Part shown: positions 39,901 to 51,159 of the stretch, piece after piece
Layout of the letters: the number at the start of each line of letters is the position of its first letter
How positions within the stretch are numbered: the stretch's first letter is position 1
Assembly (NCBI GenBank): GCA_964030785.1
Contig: OZ034969.1
Span: forward strand, 68,769,162 to 68,833,161
Direction of reading: 5' to 3'
DNA: 64,000 bases
Source: Siderastrea siderea
Taxonomy: Eukaryota; Cnidaria; Anthozoa; Scleractinia; Rhizangiidae
Notes under the pieces: generated by a model
What the model was told of the DNA's origin: nothing
The model's input: the letters and a program-made list of their open reading frames with translations, nothing else
Databases searched by the model: none
Translations under genes and position numbers: made by a program

Positions 39901-40718
39901 CATTTGAACAATTTATTCTCATCATGCATCGTCCTTTGTGACTTGTCTTTCGATTTTGTCTATTCAATTTACGGACCTTCAAAAAAGCTGCTTAAAAATT
40001 GTTGCCCTCGGCTCTGTCAGTGTACCTTTCATGGGTAAAACTCTTCGGGCTTGATGTGAAAGCTTCGAAAACACAAGGCTTGTTTTTCTTCAGTATTATT
40101 CTTTAATTATCACTAACAGAAAACACAGTTTACGCTTTGAATTTCGCGTGGTTTTTAACTGAAGATAAAAACACTTTCATTAAGATTTTATCTTTACAAC
40201 CATGGGCTCATGAAAAATAAGCGGAATTTAGGGTGATAATTGCCGTTTCTCGCCAGTTTAGCGGGTCTAGAATGGTCAAACCGAAAATTTGCATCTTGTT
40301 ATTTGAGCCGAATATTTGAACGAGCAAAACAGCTAGTATAAAACGAATAGAACTTAATTTGTTTTATAGCTTTGAAAAGAGAGGAGTTTGGCAAAGACAT
40401 TCAAAGGATTGCCACATAACCGATTTATAGAATAAGATTAGTTTATTTCATCGTTTCCCCACATCTATCCGTTTTACATATATGCACATTAAATTGGCGT
40501 TGCTCTTATTTGCCCTAACTACCAAAGGTACATCTACAGAAAAAAAAATCAATTCTAGCAAAAGACCAACATTGCGGGACCACGGCGTATTACCAGGCGC
40601 CAGTCGGTGTTGGGCCAGTAGTCTCCTGCGGCAAAATGTGTCCCGTGAGTCGACTTTACAACTGCGTTTTTCGAAGCTTTGTAGAGGGTCAGAATGCCCC
40701 ACGTTATAGTATATTTAA
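36961..40718. other. Gene-free stretch
   Basis: No exon recognised. The segment 39350-39580 is similar, in the same orientation, to 46078-46300: both contain 'cctgtgagcagattgtc' followed about 120 bp later by 'gtcttcgctaca' and a 'gctac.ccagg' phrase, so it is a dispersed repeat pair. Confidence 0.45.
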
Positions 40719-40830
40719 CAATTATTCTACGAGGGCGCGCTGGATATCGAATGATAGATAACCAACGAGGCGGGTAGCGCCAAGTTGGTTATAATCATTT
40801 GATATCCAGCAAGCCCGAGTAGAATAATTG
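40719..40830. repeat. Foldback hairpin next to element copy B
   Basis: The ends caattattctac and gtagaataattg are exact complements, continuing inward with 'gctggatatc' against 'gatatccagc' and 'ataaccaac' against 'gttggttat'. It directly abuts copy B of the 1.2 kb element; the corresponding hairpin beside copy A is diverged. Confidence 0.75.
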
Positions 40831-40832
40831 TT

Positions 40833-42079
40833 TTATTAAAAACTTAACCACTATTAAAAAAAATCAAGAAAGAACGGGAAAAATGAGAAAAGAAATTTAA
40901 ACGGAACAAGAATCGACCACATGACCGAACGAAAAAGGCGCCAAAACCTGCGAAGTGTTGCAGCGTTTCATTGCAAAGCTGAATGAATCAATGAATCAAT
41001 GAAAACTGCTCGAAAGTGAACAAAGTAGCACACGTTTAGGAAAAAATCTTCTAATTATTGGCTCTGAAATATGGTACACGTTTGATTTTTCCTTAACATT
41101 GTTGTAATCATCGTTCAAAGCGGATTGAAGCTGTACAATTTCACCATATAGCTTCTGGAGTTGAAACTGAACAAGTTTGTAATCCGGCTGTTCGCACAAC
41201 GGAGCCATCATGTGCGTGTTTGATCAGACAGGACAAATTTGAACAGTTGAACTTGAAGAGGTAATTTCTATGCAGCTCATAATCAAGATTACTGTAGCGA
41301 GGAACATTAGAATTCACCATCATAGTTTGTTAAACGCAAAGCGCAAAATGCAGTTGTTCTCGGTTTAGAGGTTGCGGACGGAATGGTAAAAACAACATTC
41401 AAACAACTGGAAAAGCGATTCAACTCCGTTTACATGGCATCCGATTTCTATCTGAGCATTTGGACCTGTTGGAACACAGAGCTACAACAAGTGCAGGTAA
41501 ACCAGTGTCAATTTTGTGTGTTAAAGCCGAAAAACAATCTCGCCCTTCCTTCTTGGTAGTTTGCAGCTGTATTTTTTTAGTACTTGTTTAGACTGCTTCA
41601 TGATTTTCGCACCGACTCGCCATGAATGCTCCTGCCCCATTTCACGGTGTTTTATTTCATGTCTCGTCTTGATATTTTGAAGTGGAAATCCTTTCTGATA
41701 AAACTTACCGTTTGTTCAATTCCAATGATCGACGTGACGATCGATGAAAGAAATTAATTGTAAACACAACGCTTAATGCTTAATTTTCTATTTCTGCACA
41801 GTTTCTTCAAACAATTTTGACTTGTGTTAGACGACGCTGTTGGTGATGCTTGTTGGTGACGCTGTTGGAATTTCTGCTTGGTTTAAATTCGCTGCCAAGT
41901 GATTTTTCTCCTCCATTTTTATCGCCGGGTTGCTTGCGAGGAAAAAACTTTCAGCTCACTTTGTTGTTGAGTGTTCATTGACCATATTTGGTCGCGGCAG
42001 GTATATGAGCTGATAGCCTAGCTCTGTTGAGCCAATCAAAATGCTAGGAATCCAATATATCTAGTCCAGTTTTTAATAA
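40833..42079 (-). mobile_element. Non-autonomous DNA element, copy B
   Basis: Inverted relative to copy A at 25217-26351. On the - strand it starts TTATTAAAAACTGGAC and matches copy A through to the terminal 'agtttttaataa'. A small tandem (gaatgaatcaatgaatcaat) lies near 40981. It carries no recognised protein. The two copies could recombine to invert the 15 kb between them. Confidence 0.6.
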
Positions 42080-42858
42080 AAGCCGTTAGATCCAAAACGG
42101 CTGCCACATTCACTCATTTATTGTTGGCGAATCAATTAACGTGCGTTCACAGCTTATTGAAGAAATGAACAGTTCTTGGGATAAGGGCGCTGCTTAATGA
42201 TTCTAGCAGTGCCCATGACCAATCCTTGGGCACAAGCATTTCTTTAAAAAACTGCTACGCATTCAACCAACTGCAAGAAAAGGCAAAACACCCTCTGGAC
42301 TCATTAACATACTTATTACCAAGAGCTAATTAATCTTAGAGTAAGCCGACTCAATATAGAGAACTACTACATCTCAGTATTCCGGGAAATGTTCTTTTCT
42401 CCTCCGGGCTTTAAAACTGAACAGGTTGTCACTGCAACTGTTGATTCTTACTCATGCGTCACCAACACGAAGACACAGCGTGCTTACCATTCATCCAAAA
42501 ATCCCAGAAATTCCGGTTGAGAATCAAATGGTTCAGATATTTTCCAAAGAATCCACCAGAAATTTTCGTTGTATCTCCAGGGGTACTCCTATTTTCCAGT
42601 TCGGAACGGAAAGGCGGCAACTTCCGCTCATTCGCCGTTACTACCGCATCCAGCCCGGGGTTAACCTGCGATCAGGCTCTATTTTCGTTTCGCTCGGTGA
42701 AACATTCAGGCGCGACGGGCGAAACGAAAATTAGAACATGGTCACACCCACTCAGCCAATCAGTGTCCAGCATTTCGATGCTCTATATGCCATAAACTGT
42801 CTTAAATTATGTAAAGTGGCCTGGGCTTTGAAGCACAGGGAAGTTGCGGGGTAAAAGT

Positions 42859-43007
42859 ACAGAGAATTTCTGCATTCATTAGTGGTTCTATATAGAGCAT
42901 ACTAATGAGGCATTGTTTTCCTTTGTTTGGAAGCCTCATTAGTATGCTCTATATAGAGCATACTAATGACTAAGTAGAAACTACTAATGAATGCACAAAT
43001 TCTCTGT
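42859..43007. mobile_element. Foldback element with doubled inner arm
   Basis: The outer arms acagagaatt and aaattctctgt enclose 'tgcattcattagt' against 'actaatgaatgca'. Inside, 'gagcatactaatgaggc' pairs with 'gcctcattagtatgctc', and the palindromic word 'gctctatatagagc' makes the right arm readable in two registers. Total length is 149 bp, with a short loop and no frame. Confidence 0.8.
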
Positions 43008-43582
43008 CAATATTTATAACTAAATCGATAAAAACAACAGCTTCAACGGCGATGTCAAAAACACAACAAAAAATGCAATCTTGTAATACCAAAGCAAAAA
43101 GCAAATCGAAAGAAAAACCATTACTTTACAGCTTTACATGAAATAAAAAATGTTCAGACCTTAATTGAAATAGAAGGACAGACTTGTTTCTCCGCGTTTG
43201 CCGGACTACGAGTGTTGTACTTGAACTTGTCTTTGGTCTCTTGGCTTTCTCTGCGGGTTCCCCACTTGCTGGTGCCGGTGGTCGTAGCGCGTAGAAGACT
43301 GCTTTCACCAGTGTAAATCTAGTAAATCTTGTGGGGAAATCACTACCTCGAGTTCCTCAGTCCGTGTATTGGCTCATGGCTGTTTACGCATCAACTGCGA
43401 TAAACCGCGCGGTGAAGCACTCTCAGTAAAACATTGCAACTCAAAGGAGTGTGTACAATAGCAAAACTATCGTAAACAAAATAGCAACGTGATTTCAAGG
43501 TGAGAACTAAAAAATTAAAATGCAAAAATACAATCTGCACGCAAAAACGAAATTCTTCGTGGGTGTGACCATGTCCTAAGAC

Positions 43583-43722
43583 GGTTAGACAATGAACGCT
43601 CGTGTCCTATGGGATATAGCGTCCCTCGCAAGATAGAATGCAACTCGGCCTGCGGCCTCGTGGCATTCTATCTTTGCTCGGGACACTATATCCCATAGAA
43701 CACTCGCGTTCATTGTCTAACC
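43583..43722. mobile_element. Foldback MITE (140 bp)
   Basis: Begins ggttagacaatgaacgctcg and ends cgcgttcattgtctaacc; the arms stay paired almost to the middle (gatagaatgc against gcattctatc) with a ~20 nt GC-rich loop. No obvious target duplication flanks it. Confidence 0.85.
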
Positions 43723-45294
43723 CTTACATAGAGCCTGATACAATTCTTCTACGGAACGTCTACCGCCCACTTTTTTGATTGATTGACATTCAACAAAACA
43801 GCCAATCAAAATTTATTCTGCTTGCACGATCCTCGGTATGCAAATTTCCCATAACGGCAATTTGCAAAAAGTCAGGCAAATGTCGGCAAAATAAGAAAGT
43901 CATAGGCTAAGATATATCTTCTAGGCACAAGCCTCAAATTTACACGATTGCTAACTTGAAGGTTCCGGTATTGTACATGGTTGCTCTGGCTGAGCTGAAA
44001 CTGAATGAAAATTCAAAACACGACGAGGTTGTCATGTACCAAAATATGCTGCATGCTTGAATCCTTTCCCATTTCAGGTGGCATCCGGAAAATTCTCTTC
44101 GTATTTGTCACCAATTTTCTGCGTAAAAAACCTTGGGCAATTAAGAGAAATACCTTTAGTTTCATTCTTTAGAATAAAGATATAAATAAAACCGTTTATA
44201 AACAAAGGAGTATTTTGTAATTTAATTTAGTTCCAGAAGTGATAAATATTTGAGATTAGCAGCGAATTTTAAAACGAAGAACATTTATTATAAAACTAGT
44301 CAGATCCTTTGATGCCAATGTCAGAGATCAATAAAATGACATAAGTATTAAACAATGAATGAATAAACTGAAAATGGTTATTGCGACTTGATTGCGGCTC
44401 TCGCCAAACATCAGTTTACCGTTAAGTTTACCGAATTATCGGTTGACTTGTTGATCATTCTTGGCGAAAGATACTTGTTGGTCTGCTGTTCGTTTTGTTT
44501 CGTAAAATGCGGAAACAACCACTAATCTGTTCATGTTATCAATACTAGCTGAAAACCGTCAAATGAAAATTCCGAAACACGATGCGATAAAACGGAATAC
44601 ATACTTCACTGTTGCAGTACGTCTCTGCTCCAGGTGAGAGACAGCTTGCATCAAACCGAACGCCATTCTCAGGAGAGAAAGAAAAGGTGACAATTCTCCT
44701 AGAACGACGAGAATTTATTAGAGCAACACATTTTACTTCGGCAGAATTGCTCCTTGGCGTTGGTAGCCTCCCACGCAGTCGTTTTTAGGGGAGTCGTATT
44801 ACTCTCCTCCCCACAAAATCGATCGAAATTGTGAGCGAGTCTTGCAAACAATTTACTTCCGTTGACAGCTCTATTGTTAAAGGGCCAATCAGATTGCGAG
44901 ATTTTCGAGGCCAAAATTTGGCCGCCGACACGAACTCTTGTGAGAGATTGTATCAGGCCCTATTTTAGCGAGCGACCAACGTAAGAGAATATGAGAGCGA
45001 TGCTAAAATTCGGCCTGATCGCAGGTTAGCCCGGGGTTCAGTCCAGTCTTGTATCAACAAAAGAATGACAATCGCCATCTCTTTCTGTTGGTATGTTAAT
45101 TTTGGAAGACTCTTACCAACGGTCATCGCAACCGGTTTTCTTCTGCAAATTGTTAGCACCCACAATAGCGCGAGGTAAACATCGCTGGGCTGTCAAGTGG
45201 CCCAGGGTAGATTACTGTTACACAACATTGCCCAACCCGTGACTGCGCATGTAATGCGAGCCAAATGCCTCTATTAGGCCCGGTGGAAGTAATG

Positions 45295-45374
45295 TACAAT
45301 ACAATACAATACAATACAATACAATACAATACAATACAATACAATACAATACAATACAATACAATACAATACAA
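45295..45374. repeat. (TACAA)16 microsatellite
   Basis: Sixteen perfect pentanucleotides. Read on the - strand this is the (TTGTA)n tail of the adjoining LINE rather than an independent repeat. Confidence 0.95.
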
Positions 45375-45658
45375 ACTTTATTGCATTCCCCAAAGAGGCT
45401 TTTCAGTGACAATGCGATTACGATAAAATCATAGAAAATTACAATAAGATACCATAAAATAGAGACCAGACACTACAATAAAATTAGAGAAACAACGAAA
45501 AACTTGTAAAAGAGTTTCACTAAGATAGAATAAGTAATGATAAGAAACAGGCGAGACAAATTCGCTGCGGGCTATTTAATAAGATTCTAGCCAAAAGATT
45601 AGCTCTAAAGTTGCGTTTGAACGCAGCAACAGAGTCACTTAACTTGAGGGAAGTTTAT

Positions 45659-46006
45659 TTAGGCTGTTCCATAAGGTGACAATTCGGTAGAAGAAGTTCC
45701 TTTGTCCGGACTTGGTCTTGTAGAAGCTGCGAACTTCGAGACACGCGTCCACTTACTTTCCCTATTTTGTGAGGAAAGATATTGGGGGGGGGGGGGGGAG
45801 GTAGCGGAGCCGGTCATACACTTGAAGGCTAGGACAACGTCGCGGAAATAAAGCTGCGATTTAACTGGCAACCAGCGTTGGTCTTTTAAGATGGGAGTGA
45901 TATGATCGAACTTTCTTGTGCTAATGATGATACGGGCTGCAAAGTTTTGAACAGCTTGAAGCTTGAGTAGATTTATGGTATACCGGCCTTTGATCTTAGA
46001 CAACAC
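45659..46006 (-). pseudogene. LINE reverse transcriptase, C-terminal remnant
   Basis: The 115-codon frame contains KLQAVQNFAARIIISTRK followed by DHITPILKDQRWLPVKSQL and FRDVVLAFKCM. This L.xxQNxAAR..(20)..LxWLPVxxR pattern is the segment after the polymerase core in CR1/L2/jockey-type retrotransposons, as known from many animal genomes. The frame then runs into a G15 tract (45784-45798), probably a frameshift site, and ends early. There is no ATG start, polymerase core or endonuclease, so it cannot be functional. Confidence 0.7.
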
Positions 46007-46077
46007 TGTGTAAATTAATGTTATATAAAAATTTAACTTTCCCTATCGTGGATTAAAAAAGAGATAAAAATAAATAT

Positions 46078-46300
46078 AATTTGGTTACCTGTGAGCAGAT
46101 TGTCGAAAACATCGAATCATCATCGAATCACTTATGTGCTTTTAATTTTTACCTCCGAGTATCAGAATCAGAAGTGGTTTCACGTGAATCGGTCCGAGGC
46201 AATTCTCTCTGGTTGAACTTGGCAGTTCTTCGGGCAGTGCGAGGTCTTCGCTACATAGGATCGCTACACCCAGGTTGCATAAATGTATGATTTCGTCCAT
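46078..46300. repeat. Dispersed repeat, partner of 39350-39580
   Basis: Shares 'cctgtgagcagattgtc' and 'gtcttcgctaca' phrases at matching spacing with the 39.4 kb copy, in the same orientation. Unrecognised family; it abuts the 5' edge of the LINE. From 46301 to 46816 nothing was recognised. Confidence 0.45.
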
Positions 46301-47579
46301 GCTCGCTTGGGTGACCTGTGCTTTTGTCTGCCTTCAAGGGAACAAACCTCATACTTTATAGCGTGATTGTTACAACACTGGGCTGTCAACACAGTGCAGT
46401 GCAATAATATTCTTCCAGGTTGCAGGTGAAAGTTTGCCAAATTAAACACCAATGGGGGTCATATAACCCAACTGTGTTTAACCACATACACTCGAATGAC
46501 TTTCGTACGTTGGCATTTTGAGGTCTGTTAAGTCTTACTCATTTTAAAAATTATTGAGATAGTGTGTGAAAAACAAATAGGAAAAACTTGTGATGGGCTC
46601 CTGAGAAATCGTAAATCCAGCACTCTGGGATAACTCCGTCATCCGCTACATTTGCAGGATCCGCAAATCCGTGAAAATCGTCCACTGAACTTGAGATTGG
46701 AACAACTTTATTAAGACAGCCGGATTATCTGTGTCAGCGCTCCCCCAAGCCTCCCGTCCCCTCGTTGGCCCCCTTCCCGCCCTACCCCACGTTATATCGG
46801 CCTCTCCCTCCCGATCGGTTGTGCCTAAATAATACCGTCCAGAAGGACAGCCGAGGAGTACTAGGAACGACTTTCCGATTCGGCTGGCTTTCGGAAAATT
46901 CTCGGTAAATATCCAATATGGCGGACTGAGCATTCAAAGCAGGCATTAAAGAGGCCGAGAAACAAGGTTTTTACTGTACACTTCACCCCATTCATGTACA
47001 GTGCTTGTTTAAACATGAAATTGGCGTCGAACTGTTCAATGTCTTCCAAAAAAAATTCTGTTAGTCGACGCTAAATTAGCTCAAGTACTCATAATTATTA
47101 AGAAACTGAAACGGTAAGCTTGTGAGGGTCTTGTAAGAATTGAAATGTTTATTTTAAAACCGTGTTTTTTGCGATTGAGACATTGTCTTAGAAATAATGG
47201 ATCCTTTGTCACAAGTCTATTCCGTTTTATGTGTAACTAGGCTGTCTTGTCCCTCTAGTCGGTATTACCTAAAGAAGTAATACCGCCCAGGGGGACATAC
47301 AGACATATGAGCTTCTTATACATCATACTTTGAATATTTTTTTCAAACCATTGCAGGCCTTGCTGATAAGGTATAATGGTAACTCGGAAATCTTGACTTA
47401 TCATAAATATTTTTAAACTTAGTGCTCTTGATTTCACCTTTGGGGGGGGGGGGGGGGTGCAAGCTGTGTACATGTATATTCATCGTTCATTTACTTTCCA
47501 CCTGGATTTCTATTACACAGTTTCTTTCAGATTATGCTGTTTACAGGTTTCTACTATAACTCTGATAGCTTAACATAAA

Positions 47580-48520
47580 TATTTTCAGACTTAGTAGTCC
47601 TTGTCCCTTTGATTGGTATTACCTAAAAAGATTGTACCATCTGTGAAAGGACATACTGTGTGTTCGTGAGCATTCACAGCTTACATTTCGTTAATATTAT
47701 CAAAGATATTGGTCTTGTCCCTTTGAACCATATTACCTAAGTAAATAGTACTGGAGTACTGCCTAGATGGACACATGGTGATTCAGCTTGCATGTTATAG
47801 ATATTCTCATGCTTTGTAGTGTTGTCTTTTTGGCAGGTATTAACCAAAGAGATAGTACCATCTGAGGGACACACTGTTTGTATTCATGATTATTCAGCTC
47901 ATATTTCATTAATATCTTCAGACTTAGTGGTCTTGTCCCTTTGAATGGTATTACCTAAGAAAATAGTACCACCTAGAAGGACACATGACTATTCAGCTTG
48001 CATGTTGTAGATATTCTCATGCTTAGTAGTCTTGCCCCTTTAGCAGGTATTACCCAAAGAGACAGTACCATCTGGGGGACACACTGTTTGTATTCATGAG
48101 TATTCAGTTCACATTTCGTTAATATCTTTAGACTTAGTGGTCTTGTCCCTTTGAATGGTATTACCTAAGAAAAGAGTACCCCCTAGAAGGACACATGACT
48201 GTTCAGCTTGCATATTGTAGATATTCTCATGCTTAGTAGTCTTGTCCCTTTGGCAGGTATTACCCAAAGAGATAGTACCATCTAGGGGGACAAACTGTTT
48301 GTAGTCATGAGTATTCAGCTCACATTTCATAAATATCTTCAGACGTAGTATTCTTGTCCCTTTGAATGGTATTACTTAAGAAAATAATACCGCCAAGAAG
48401 GACACATGACTATTCAGCTTGCATGTTGTAGATATTCTCATGCTTAGTAGTCTTGTCCCTTTGGCTGGTATTATCTAAGAAAATAGTACCACCCAGAAGG
48501 ACACACGGGTATTCAGCTTC
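47580..48520 (+). repeat. Alternating minisatellite, left arm
   Basis: Four to five ~205-215 bp dimers. Each dimer has an A half ('cttgtccctttgaatggtat' then 'agtaccacctagaaggacac') and a B half ('ccctttggcaggtattaccc' then 'agtaccatct.gggggacac'). Each half is itself a weak hairpin (tgtccy..ggta..tacc..rgraca). Confidence 0.85.
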
Positions 48521-49274
48521 CATGTCACCAAACAAGAGCCTGCTCGCAGGCTATCATGCTTAGTGGTCTTGTACCATCCATCCTAGATTGAGGTGTCTAA
48601 TTGCAGTGTTAAGTATTGTCAGAAAATGCCCACAAAGGTGAATGGGTTAACAGAGGTATCAGCTAAGGGCTATTTGTTAATTCATAAATTTCTTGTACAT
48701 GTAAAATTGAAATATTGTGAATGGAATAAAATTATTGTTTGAAAATTAGATTCATTGTTCTGTGTTCTGTGTAGTCCTTCATTACAGGAATTGTGTCCAT
48801 TTCCCTTCCATGGAAGGGTTTTTTTTTTGGGTGGGGGGGGGGGGGTTGAGACACTTCCCCTCACCCAACCCCTTGAGAGATTTTAAGACTTTGAGAGATT
48901 TTAAGACTTCCACCCACCTCCAAATTTCCAAGAACATTCCGTGGTGGAGGTATGGTTGTTTTCTGGAACAACACAATTATATTTTTAACTGCGGGTTGCA
49001 GTGATATTAATGGAACTGTTCCTCACTCTCTCAAATTTTACCACAAGAAACTCGTATGCAGTCGGATGCTCTCTCAAAATGAAAACCCTGCTTAATCTTA
49101 GCATTTTCGAAAGAAACATGTCACCGTTTGTAAAAAAAATAGAGAATGCAATTTAACAATGCGCTAATTAATCAATTGGTGCATTTCAAAACCATAAAGT
49201 TCATTCAAGTGAAATCCAACTACAGGAAAACTCAGAGGTAAACTGAAAATTAAGGTTAATACAATAACACTGAC

Positions 49275-49434
49275 CTTTGGCACCAAAGCCTTTGTCTACA
49301 CTTCTCACAATGAATTTGCTGATTGTGGCTTTCTCGAATTCTGAGATCACTCTATTTGTTTCTTCCAGTGTGGAGACAAACAACTCACCACCAGAGGACC
49401 AGTCATGCAAATTTTCAGCTGTCTCCAAGGAAAG
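49275..49434 (-). pseudogene. Orphan coding-like exon in the centre of the giant foldback
   Basis: On the - strand a 160 bp segment is bounded by a pyrimidine-preceded acceptor (ttccaatattcttag|C) and a donor (CCAAAG|GTCAGT). It is open in the frame that reads ENLHDWSSGGELFVSTLEE and ends SVDKGFGAK. The composition looks protein-like and the sequence is not part of the arms. It may be the last trace of the element's own gene, or a captured host exon. I recognise no domain and no partner exon is visible in the 1 kb centre. Confidence 0.3.
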
Positions 49435-50323
49435 CTAAGAATATTGGAAAGTCCTACTTCGAAACAGTCGTTTTTCCCGCCAATTTTACTGTGGGAACGT
49501 GCACACGTCTGAAGGCTGGGTTTGAAAACCCATGGCAATGTTAAAGTTAACACAGTCACATTAAGAATGCCATTCAGTAATGATTCTAAAAATTAGAACT
49601 TGTTGTAGTCATCACCCATCTTGATAAAGTAAAGAAATTGATTAAATAATTAAATGGATGTAAAAGGACAATTTCTTTGTTAAATATGTTTTATATACCA
49701 AAATTCTCTGTTTTCGTCTTGTGTCTTTCTTTTACCACCATTAACCAAAATTAGCACCACATCGTTCCTAATTCAGCAGTCTCAGTTACGAGCAGGTTTT
49801 TTCTTCAACAGATGGTGAACAAGTTGATTACAGTTACTATACCCTGGCATTGTAAAAACGAGAAACAAAATAGAAAAAGGCAAACAATCAACAATAACTC
49901 ATTTTTATTACATTTGAAACAATTACATACATAAACTTTATTTACACATTCGGATTTGTACAGTAGCAATTCCTGCTAGTATCTCCAAATGAAAAACAAA
50001 ATTAACTAAAAATTAAAAAGAACAAATTAATTAAAATTAATGTTTGTTTTCCTTCCAATGGCCTTTGCCTCCTTCATGGGCAGAGTGAGAAACAGTTCCA
50101 TTAATATCACTGCAACCTCAAGTCAAAAATGTAATTATGTTGTTCCAGAAAACAACCATACCTCCCCCACGGAATGTTCTCAGAAATTTGGAGGTGGGTG
50201 GAGATCTCAAATTACAAAGTTTTAAAATCTCTCAAGGGGTGGGGTGAGGGGAGGTGTCTCAACCCCACCCCACCCCCCCAAAACCTTCCATGGAAGGGAA
50301 ATGTACAATTTCTGTAATGAAAT

Positions 50324-50874
50324 TGTGACGTTATCCGTGAACAAAGACTCTTCGACTTATTCAAGGAGTGCTTGTTTTTGCTTAATAGTAGCTTTGTTTT
50401 ATTTTATTACGTGATCACCGAATATCCGTTTTTTGGCTAGCCGTACAAAGCTTTATTCATTTTTATTTCCTTTACGTCAGAGAGGTATGCATTAGAATAG
50501 TTTTTCCCAAGCACGTTTATTCAGTTGTAAGGAGTCACTCTCACCGTAAGGAGGTATCGGAGTAATTACAACTGTAGGAGTTTTGGAGTCCTTTTAACCC
50601 GCGGAGTCAAGATCAGACGTAAGTCACGCTTGTAAATTTTGTAGTTTCTTTTTCTTTGTTTTATTTCACGGAGCACAATTGTAGTTTTCGTTTCTTTTAA
50701 CTTAGAAATCGCCCATTTTCTCTTCTAGTTTTCACCGCAAGTGCTGTAAATAGTCGGACTAGCCTGATTCTAATAAACGAGTTAAATCTTGCTGACCACC
50801 TAGTACTTCACTGTGGTTGACCTGGCGAACTCCAGTGCCTAACGCCACGCGTCTACGACACTGGGAACGCGACA
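50324..50874. mobile_element. Solo LTR (551 bp) with 5 bp target duplication
   Basis: Begins TGTGACGTTATCC and ends GAACGCGACA (TG...CA termini), flanked on both sides by GAAAT (50319-50323 and 50875-50879). It interrupts the right arm of the giant foldback, and the left arm preserves the unoccupied sequence. An AATAAA lies near 50771. A 5 bp duplication and TG..CA ends fit a Gypsy, Copia or BEL type retrotransposon reduced by LTR-LTR recombination. Orientation is probably + from the position of the AATAAA. Confidence 0.85.
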
Positions 50875-51159
50875 GAAATACTACATTAATGAACAATAAA
50901 TCTAATTTTCGAACAATAATTTTATTCCATTCACAATATTTGAATTTTACTTGTACAAGAATTTATGAATTAACAAATAGCCCTTAGCTGATACCTCTGT
51001 TAACACATTCACATTTGTGGACGTTTTCTGACAACACTTAATACTGCATTTAGACATCTCAATCTAGCATGGATGGTACAAGACCACTAAGCATGATAGC
51101 CTGCAAGCAGGGTCTCATTTGGTGACCTGACATGCAAGCTGAATACCCGTGTGTCCTTC

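Larger units (their letters stand above)
42080..45294. other. Gene-free stretch packed with foldbacks
   Basis: Apart from the two long foldbacks listed separately, two short related hairpins share the edge 'aacctgcgatcaggc': 42662-42739 ('cgtttcgc' against 'gcgaaacg') and 44953-45026 (tcaggccctattttagc against gctaaaattcggcctga). No exon was recognised. Confidence 0.5.
45295..46016 (-). mobile_element. 5'-truncated CR1/L2-like LINE
   Basis: On the - strand the order is reverse-transcriptase C-terminal remnant, 3' UTR, then a (TTGTA)16 tail. The RT-like frame begins at about 46006, consistent with 5' truncation on insertion. The word 'taatgt' stands at both outer edges (about 45290 and 46017) and may be a short target duplication. 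The clade is judged from the wording of the C-terminal segment as recalled for cnidarian LINEs; a tree would settle it. Confidence 0.65.

Noticed and set aside
45153..45412. Frames encoding repeated Cys-Ile-Val-Leu-Tyr
   Set aside because: Translation of the (TTGTA)n microsatellite only.
47580..48520. CRISPR array
   Set aside because: Regularly spaced repeats, but the whole ~210 bp unit is repeated with no unique spacers, in a eukaryotic genome with no cas genes.
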